A DNA stretch of 9,832 nt. Origin: an uncultured Veillonellaceae bacterium (GTDB lineage Bacteria > Bacillota > Negativicutes > Veillonellales > Dialisteraceae). Positions 6,320 to 9,832 of this stretch are shown piece by piece (position 1 is the first letter of the stretch; each line of letters begins with the position of its first letter). Below the pieces are notes generated by a model, which was given only the letters and a program-made list of their open reading frames with translations, was not told the DNA's origin and did not search any database. The DNA lies in contig CAUBUJ010000059.1 in the NCBI GenBank assembly GCA_958439155.1, positions 1 to 9,832 of the forward strand. Direction: 5' to 3'. A program made the position numbers and the translations under genes.

Positions 6320-7714
6320 TTATTTGTCAGCTTTTGCTTCGTCTGCCGCGGGAGCTTCTTCCGCTTTAGCCTCTTCCGCTTCCGGCGCTTTGTCAGCGGC
6401 TTCTTTCGCTTCCGCTGCCTTCGCTTCTTCCGCCTTGGCCGCGCCGTAGATGAAAGCGGCTGCCTTCTTGCGGGTGACGGTGGCGATGAGCATGCCTACG
6501 CGGTTTTCCTGCTTAATGATCTTCACGACGTCTTTCGGATCCGCGCCGAACTGCTGGGCCATGCTGTATACTTCCATGGAAAGATCCTGGTCGGTGACCT
6601 TCAGGTCTTCCTTTTCAGCGATGGCGGTGAGTACGAGACCCTGGCGGACATTTTCTTCCGCGGTCTTGGCGTAATCCTTGCGGAGATCGTCTTCGGTCTT
6701 GTTGATGGACTTCAGGTATGCCGGAAGGGTGGTCTTGTTCGCTTCCAGATTCAGCTTCATTTCCTCGATCATTTCATCGATGCGGGCATCGATCATTTCC
6801 TGGGGAATGTCCACTTTCGCGTTGGCCACAGCCTGGTCTACCAGAGCGTTATGGTACTTTTCTTCCGCTTCCTGGAAAGCGCGGAGCTGCATCTGCTGCT
6901 TCAGGCTTGCCTTCAGGTCGGCGAGAGTATCAAATTTGCTCACAGACTTGGCGAAAGCGTCATCCAGCTCAGGGAGGACTTTGCGCTTCACGTCATTCAC
7001 ATGGACCTGGAATTCCGCTTCTTTTCCCGCCAGATTGGACACGAAGTAATCTTTCGGGAAAGATACCTTTACGGTAACGTCTTCGCCCGCTTTGTGTCCC
7101 ACCAGCTGGTCTTCGAAGCCGGGGATGAAGCTGCCGGAACCGATTTCCAGCGGATAGGTCTTGCCTTCGCCGCCTTCAAAGGGCTTGCCGTCTACGAAGC
7201 CTTTGAAGTCGATCACAGCGTAGTCGCCTTTGGCGAGCTCCGCGCCGTCCACCACTTCGAGGCGGGCGCTCTGCTTGGCCGCTTCCTGGAGCTGGGCGGT
7301 CACGGCTTCATCGGAAATTTCCGGATGATCATGGGGAGCCTTGAGGCCCTTGTAATCGCCGAGGGTCACTTCCGGCTGCTTCACAAAGGTAGCAGTAAAG
7401 GAAGCGCCGTCCTTTTCAGAGAAGGACTCGGTCTTCACATCAGGGGTGGTAACCGGAACAAGTTTCTGTTCCTTCAGAGCCGCCTGGAGCGCCTGGTTGA
7501 CAACAATGTCTTCCGCTTCGCTGGCGACGCCTTCCTTGCCGATGTACATTTCCAGTACCTTCCGGGGCGCCTTGCCCTTGCGGAAGCCTTTCAGACGGAT
7601 CTGATTGGCAATGCGGGCTACAGCCTGCTTGAATCCTTTCTGTACTTCTTCGGCGGTGACATCGACAGTGAGTTTCACCTTGTGCTGGTCCAGTGCTTCT
7701 ACCTTTACGTTCAT
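6320..7714 (-). CDS. tig: Trigger factor, ribosome-associated chaperone and peptidyl-prolyl isomerase
   Basis: Binds the ribosome exit tunnel and shields nascent chains. The order is canonical: an N-terminal ribosome-binding domain with the signature GFRKGKAP (43-50), an FKBP-type isomerase domain near residues 155-245 (GDYAVIDFKGFVDGK, then PLEIGSGSFIPGFEDQLVG), and a helical C-terminal cradle. At 464 residues it is about 30 longer than most; the extra is a terminal low-complexity tail of Ala, Glu and Lys from roughly residue 424. The ATG at 7714 is the only reasonable start; AAGGAGG lies 11 bases upstream, a long spacing. A GC-rich hairpin (7735-7749) sits just before that site. It heads the tig-clpP-clpX group, an order common in Firmicutes and proteobacteria. 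Confidence 0.97.
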   Translation of the reverse strand: MNVKVEALDQHKVKLTVDVTAEEVQKGFKQAVARIANQIRLKGFRKGKAPRKVLEMYIGKEGVASEAEDIVVNQALQAALKEQKLVPVTTPDVKTESFSEKDGASFTATFVKQPEVTLGDYKGLKAPHDHPEISDEAVTAQLQEAAKQSARLEVVDGAELAKGDYAVIDFKGFVDGKPFEGGEGKTYPLEIGSGSFIPGFEDQLVGHKAGEDVTVKVSFPKDYFVSNLAGKEAEFQVHVNDVKRKVLPELDDAFAKSVSKFDTLADLKASLKQQMQLRAFQEAEEKYHNALVDQAVANAKVDIPQEMIDARIDEMIEEMKLNLEANKTTLPAYLKSINKTEDDLRKDYAKTAEENVRQGLVLTAIAEKEDLKVTDQDLSMEVYSMAQQFGADPKDVVKIIKQENRVGMLIATVTRKKAAAFIYGAAKAEEAKAAEAKEAADKAPEAEEAKAEEAPAADEAKADK

Positions 7715-7725
7715 AAAATCCTATT

Positions 7726-7749
7726 CCTCCTTAAGCCGGACGCGCCGGC
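7726..7749 (-). promoter_or_regulatory. tig ribosome binding site and adjoining leader hairpin
   Basis: On the minus strand, GCCGG (7745-7749) and CCGGC (7735-7739) form a 5-bp all-GC hairpin with a five-base loop, ending two bases before AAGGAGG (7726-7732). The Shine-Dalgarno to ATG distance is 11 bases. The hairpin may protect the 5' end or tune access to the site; this is inference. Confidence 0.45.
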
Positions 7750-7850
7750 AAATTGATGACGTAATAGTTTCAGTATATAGATACAAATCGCAAATTAAAT
7801 TTTATCATAGATTGGGGAAAAGTACAAATGAAATGACATTCCCTGAAAAA

Positions 7851-7862
7851 GATTCTTTCCGC
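7851..7862 (+). repeat. Left copy of a 12-bp inverted repeat bracketing the SUFU gene
   Basis: GATTCTTTCCGC here is the exact reverse complement of 8734-8745. This copy is also one arm of the hairpin at 7853-7892, so the right copy matches that hairpin's other arm as an 11-bp direct repeat (7882-7892 with 8733-8743). Confidence 0.5.
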
Positions 7863-7892
7863 GGGGCCGGTTTCCTCCCCAGGCGGAAAGAA
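7853..7892 (-). terminator. Large hairpin with terminator-like tail on the minus strand
   Basis: A perfect 10-bp stem (TTCTTTCCGC 7853-7862 with GCGGAAAGAA 7883-7892) is extended by GGGG (7863-7866) against CCCC (7877-7880) with a two-base bulge and a ten-base loop. On the minus strand it is followed by TCTTTTTC; on the plus strand by A/G-rich sequence. It could end a small RNA or attenuate transcription into tig. It resembles a terminator only on the minus strand. Confidence 0.45.
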
Positions 7893-8016
7893 AAGGAAAA
7901 GCCCCTGTGAATAGCAAGGCCGCAAGGCCTTTCCCGGCGCCTTCCCGGCTTGCCCGCTCCGGGACGGAACCATTCTGGGGGAACGGAAAAATTTCGGAGA
8001 AATGCCCTGGTTCTTA

Positions 8017-8044
8017 CAGACAATTTACAATGAGGATTTATACT
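8017..8044 (+). promoter_or_regulatory. Candidate promoter of the SUFU-domain gene
   Basis: CAGACA (8017-8022, four of six), a 16-base spacer and TATACT (8039-8044, five of six) would start transcription near 8051, giving a leader of about 26 bases that carries AAAGGAG. The -10 shares 8039-8042 with the opposing promoter, so the two should compete for polymerase. Confidence 0.4.
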
Positions 8045-8065
8045 TTTATCAAGTTGACTTTACAA
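8037..8065 (-). promoter_or_regulatory. Candidate minus-strand promoter facing tig
   Basis: On the minus strand TTGTAA (8060-8065, four of six), a 17-base spacer and TATAAA (8037-8042, five of six). It would transcribe the structured region and possibly read on into tig. Its -10 overlaps the -10 of the opposing candidate promoter of the SUFU gene. Confidence 0.4.
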
Positions 8066-8076
8066 AGGAGCGCGTT

Positions 8077-8709
8077 ATGACAAAAAATGAATTTATGAAC
8101 CGTCTCACCCGGGAGCCCCGGTGGTCACCGGGATGGGACGCCATTGAGGAAGAATTCCGCCGACTCTACCCGGGGGCCGCGCCGGAGCACCTGGCTACGG
8201 TGATCGCCGCCAGGGCCGCTTTCGGCGGAGACCAGTACCTGGACGGCTACTCTTTTTATTCCTCCCCCAAAGGCTACCTTCACATTGTGACCTTCGGCCT
8301 GTCCGAGCTCTACGGCAATAAGCGGGCCTTCGGCGGCGCTTTCAGCGGCAAAGGGTGCGAGCTCACCATGAAAGTAAAGGAGAAAATCGCCAGCGAAGCT
8401 CTCTGGGCGTGCGACATTCTTTCAGCGATCGCCAAATTCGCCTTTGAGAGAAAAACCCATCTGGCGCCATACCAGCTGCTCACAGAAGAGGAACTGGGCA
8501 TTTCCCGCTTCTCCCAGAGCGACGTGAAAACGATCCTTCTCATTCCCGACACGGAGGCGCGGCCCCTCCAGACGCTGTACGGGAAAGTGCGGTTCCTCCA
8601 GGTGCTGGGCCTCACAGGCCCGCAGGCGGCGGCGCTTCTCGCGGGAGAAAGCGTGGAGGAGAACTTCGAAAAATACATGCGGCCTCATGTGGGCGACGGC
8701 ATTTTCTAA
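8077..8709 (+). CDS. Suppressor-of-fused (SUFU) domain protein
   Basis: A 210-residue cytoplasmic protein, without signal peptide or membrane segment, consisting almost entirely of one SUFU-like domain. Matching features are GWDAIEEEFRRLYPG (19-33), the LDGYSFYSS turn (55-63), the core motif GYLHIVTFGLSELY (66-79), GCELTMKV (93-100), a helix near 105-124 before the APYQLL segment, and the closing GKVRFLQVLGLT (169-180). The ATG at 8077 is chosen because AAAGGAG (8064-8070) lies six bases before it; an in-frame ATG at 8002 has no ribosome binding site and would add low-complexity residues upstream of the family's usual start. In animals SUFU regulates Hedgehog signalling; bacterial members have been proposed, from gene-neighbourhood studies, as immunity proteins of polymorphic toxin systems. 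No toxin gene is nearby, so that role is only inferred. It is monocistronic, divergent from tig and convergent with the YitT gene. Confidence 0.85.
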   Translation: MTKNEFMNRLTREPRWSPGWDAIEEEFRRLYPGAAPEHLATVIAARAAFGGDQYLDGYSFYSSPKGYLHIVTFGLSELYGNKRAFGGAFSGKGCELTMKVKEKIASEALWACDILSAIAKFAFERKTHLAPYQLLTEEELGISRFSQSDVKTILLIPDTEARPLQTLYGKVRFLQVLGLTGPQAAALLAGESVEENFEKYMRPHVGDGIF

Positions 8710-8713
8710 CGAA

Positions 8714-8747
8714 ATGATTCCTCATTCTGACGGGCGGAAAGAATCAT
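8714..8747 (+). other. Inverted repeat in the 3' untranslated region of the SUFU gene
   Basis: ATGATTC (8714-8720) pairs perfectly with GAATCAT (8741-8747) across a 20-base loop. No T-run follows, so it is probably not the terminator, which comes 20 bases later. Confidence 0.35.
8734..8745 (+). repeat. Right copy of a 12-bp inverted repeat bracketing the SUFU gene
   Basis: GCGGAAAGAATC, 25 bases after the SUFU stop, is the inverse of 7851-7862. An 8-bp direct repeat, TTCCCTGA, also occurs near both copies (7839-7846 and 8751-8758). No transposase lies between the copies. Confidence 0.5.
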
Positions 8748-8767
8748 CCTTTCCCTGACAGGCATCC

Positions 8768-8810
8768 AAAAAGAAATTCCACTGCGGAAATCCGGTGGAA
8801 TTTCTTTTTT
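8768..8810 (+). terminator. Bidirectional terminator between the convergent SUFU and yitT genes
   Basis: A perfect 15-bp outer stem (8768-8782 with 8795-8809, containing GAAATTCCAC) encloses a smaller CGGA/TCCG pairing (8785-8788 with 8791-8794). T-runs occur on both strands: 8805-8810 on the plus strand and the complement of 8768-8772 on the minus strand. The yitT stop is four bases away at 8814. Confidence 0.9.
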
Positions 8811-8813
8811 ATC

Positions 8814-9680
8814 CTATATTTTATGGCTCTTTTTCACAAAGCCGCCCTGCACTTCCCGCACGTCGAAGACGGAAAGGAACGCTTCCGGGTCCACGTCGTG
8901 GGTCAAAAATTTGAGGCGCGTCACTTCAAGACGGGAAATCACGCAGTAGAGCACTTCTTTCCGTCCCCGGAGGAAACCGCCCTCCCCATGGAGGAACGTC
9001 ACCGCCCGGTGCATCCGGTTCATGATGGCGTCGGCCACTTCCGAGGAATGGTCGGTCACGATAAGGACGCCCTTGGACTCGTCCAGGCCGTTGGTGACGA
9101 TGTCGATCATTTTGGCGCAGATGAAGTACGCGATGAGGGAATACATGGCGCTGTTCCAGCTGAACACAAAGCCGGCGCTCCCAAGGATGAAGAGATTGAA
9201 AAACATGACAATCTCCCCTACGGAGAAAGAACTCCGGCTGTCCAGCCAGATCGCGAGAATTTCCGTCCCGTCGAGAGACCCGCCGCTGCGGATGACCAGG
9301 CCCACGCCGATGCCGATGATGACCCCGCCGAAGATGGTCGCCAGAAAAGGATCCTTCGTAAAAGGCTCCATCGCCTCAAAATAAGGGCTCCACAGGGAGA
9401 GCATGAGAATCGCCGTCATGGCGTACACAGTCAGGCTTGCCCCGACCTTTTTATAGCCCACGAAGAAAAAGGGAATATTGAGAAGCACCACCCACACGCT
9501 GAAAGACACCGGCGATAGGGCGTCCGCGATGAGGCTGATCCCGACGACGCCGCCGTCGATGATGTGATTGGGCACAAGAAATAAATTGAGCCCTGCGGAG
9601 TAAATCATGGAGCCGATGAGAAGTCCCGCTCCATGGAAGAAAACGCTCTTTGGAGAAAAATCCGTCCCGGCGATATGCAT
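8814..9680 (-). CDS. YitT-family integral membrane protein (DUF161 plus DUF2179)
   Basis: A 288-residue inner-membrane protein of the YitT/YpjC/YqfU type found in Firmicutes; transport function has been suggested for the family but the substrate is not established. The first 195 residues or so carry five or six hydrophobic segments (about 12-37, 59-75, 83-97, 113-129, 153-174, 177-194). A conserved glycine-rich stretch GGSLDGTEILAI sits after the fourth. The soluble C-terminal part, from about 198, fits DUF2179: GLDESKGVLIVTD, then RAVTFLHGEGGF, then YCVISRLEVTRLK and the ending SVFDVREVQGGFVKK. The ATG at 9680 has AAAGGGGA five bases upstream. It ends four bases from a bidirectional terminator and lies 99 bases downstream of the tRNA, from which it is separated by a probable terminator. 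Confidence 0.92.
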   Translation of the reverse strand: MHIAGTDFSPKSVFFHGAGLLIGSMIYSAGLNLFLVPNHIIDGGVVGISLIADALSPVSFSVWVVLLNIPFFFVGYKKVGASLTVYAMTAILMLSLWSPYFEAMEPFTKDPFLATIFGGVIIGIGVGLVIRSGGSLDGTEILAIWLDSRSSFSVGEIVMFFNLFILGSAGFVFSWNSAMYSLIAYFICAKMIDIVTNGLDESKGVLIVTDHSSEVADAIMNRMHRAVTFLHGEGGFLRGRKEVLYCVISRLEVTRLKFLTHDVDPEAFLSVFDVREVQGGFVKKSHKI

Positions 9681-9723
9681 GGCTGTCCCCTTTCTTTATG
9701 TAATCTTTATTCCTGTGGTAAAG

Positions 9724-9773
9724 AAAAACGCTGACAGCGCCGGAGACTGTCGCCCCGTACACCCCATCAGCGT
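9724..9773 (-). terminator. Probable terminator of the tRNA transcript
   Basis: On the minus strand ACGCTGA (9767-9773) pairs perfectly with TCAGCGT (9728-9734), followed by TTTTT (9724-9728). An alternative inner hairpin GACAG/CTGTC (9747-9751 with 9733-9737) lies within the large loop. It begins seven bases after the encoded CCA of the tRNA, which suits a tRNA terminator. Confidence 0.6.
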
Positions 9774-9779
9774 CTGTTC

Positions 9780-9832
9780 TGGCGGAAGGGATGGGATTCG
9801 AACCCATGAACCTCTTGCGAAGTTAACGGTTT
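9780..9832 (-). tRNA. tRNA-Ser, 3' half (5' half and anticodon outside window)
   Basis: Read on the minus strand, the window holds the 3' side of the anticodon arm (AAACCG), a long class II variable arm AACTTC-GCAA-GAGGTT (9809-9824), a T arm with stem ATGGG/CCCAT and loop TTCGAAT (9791-9807), the 3' acceptor strand CCCTTCC (9784-9790), discriminator G (9783) and an encoded CCA (9780-9782). A long variable arm limits the identity to Ser, Leu or Tyr; a G discriminator is typical of Ser, while Leu and Tyr usually carry A. The AAACCG resembles the arm following a UGA anticodon in known tRNA-Ser genes, so tRNA-Ser(UGA) is likely but the anticodon is not in the window. Confidence 0.85.

Larger units (their letters stand above)
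7845..8030 (-). ncRNA. Candidate structured RNA: small RNA or attenuator-like leader of tig
   Basis: Read on the minus strand, a promoter-like pair (8037-8065) would start an RNA near 8030. It would contain a small ATTTC/GAAAT hairpin (8003-7991), a possible three-way junction (7980-7902) and a 10-bp stem with an extra CCCC/GGGG pairing (7892-7853), then TCTTTTTC at about 7852-7845. That makes roughly 185 nt. Within the junction are a 6-bp hairpin TCCCGG/CCGGGA (7964-7959 with 7948-7943) and a 6-bp hairpin AAGGCC/GGCCTT with a four-base loop (7931-7916), closed by CCCC plus GAAT against ATTC plus GGGG (7980-7972 with 7912-7902). I do not recognise a known RNA class. One point against this strand: the four-base loop is GCAA, a GNRA loop, only when read on the plus strand. 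Confidence 0.3.
7715..8076. other. 362-base intergenic region between divergent tig and the SUFU gene
   Basis: No convincing protein gene. Contents from left to right: the tig ribosome binding site and hairpin (7726-7749); an AT-rich stretch (7750-7850) including a TATACT-like -10 for tig at 7773-7778 on the minus strand without a good -35; a large hairpin (7853-7892); a set of pairing segments (7902-7980); a small inverted repeat ATTTC/GAAAT (7991-8003); and overlapping divergent promoter-like sequences (8017-8065). Short open frames exist on both strands, but none has a ribosome binding site together with a plausible protein. Confidence 0.6.

Noticed and set aside
6851..7756. A 301-codon open frame on the plus strand opposite tig
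   Set aside because: Antisense shadow of trigger factor; no start signal and no recognisable protein.
7770..7973. A 67-codon minus-strand frame in the tig-SUFU spacer
   Set aside because: It is composed of the hairpin sequences, has no ribosome binding site and no plausible protein features; the inverted repeats explain the sequence better.
7893..7990. T-box, cobalamin riboswitch, SRP RNA or RNase P RNA in the structured spacer
   Set aside because: I looked for the GGGTGGNACCGCG T-box core, the cobalamin-box motif, GGAAGCAGC of SRP RNA and the RNase P GAGGAAAGTCC core and found none; 6S RNA cannot be excluded by eye.
8002..8076. Upstream in-frame ATG extending the SUFU protein by 25 residues
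   Set aside because: No ribosome binding site precedes it, and the extension covers the promoter-like elements; AAAGGAG supports the ATG at 8077.
9451..9807. A 118-codon minus-strand frame running from the tRNA into yitT
   Set aside because: It translates the tRNA and overlaps yitT in another frame; it is spurious.

Overview
The window (about 57% G+C by eye) looks like a chromosomal segment of a diderm firmicute, most likely class Negativicutes (a Dialister/Megasphaera/Veillonella-type organism). Two things point there. First, the gene order tig-clpP-clpX-lon-engB is the Firmicutes arrangement. Second, the gene after engB encodes an exported protein with an S-layer-homology-like segment, a short helical linker and the first strands of an outer-membrane beta-barrel, the layout of the OmpM-type porins of Negativicutes. 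The genus is inference.

Layout. The left edge holds the 3' end of a plus-strand metQ-like lipoprotein gene, closed by a perfect 13-bp hairpin that also serves the convergent minus-strand cluster. That cluster, read right to left, is a protein quality-control block: tig (trigger factor, nascent-chain chaperone), clpP and clpX (ATP-dependent protease and unfoldase, translationally coupled), a rho-independent terminator, then lon (Lon protease), engB (ribosome-assembly GTPase, overlapping lon by 8 bases) and a small SLH/porin-like exported protein. Lon probably has its own promoter behind the clpX terminator.

Right of tig lies the longest stretch without a protein gene, 7715-8076. It is full of nested inverted repeats. 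Read on the minus strand it has a plausible sigma-70-type promoter, a possible three-way junction and a hairpin followed by a T-rich tract. It could be a small RNA of roughly 185 nt or an attenuator-like leader of tig. It is the best candidate here for something undescribed. A plus-strand promoter overlapping the minus-strand one drives a gene for a Suppressor-of-fused (SUFU) domain protein, a family proposed to act as immunity proteins in bacterial toxin systems; no toxin gene is in the window. A 12-bp inverted repeat brackets this gene.

Convergent to the SUFU gene, and sharing a bidirectional terminator with it, is a YitT-family membrane protein gene (minus strand). The right edge holds the 3' half of a class II tRNA, by its features tRNA-Ser, with an encoded CCA and a probable terminator.
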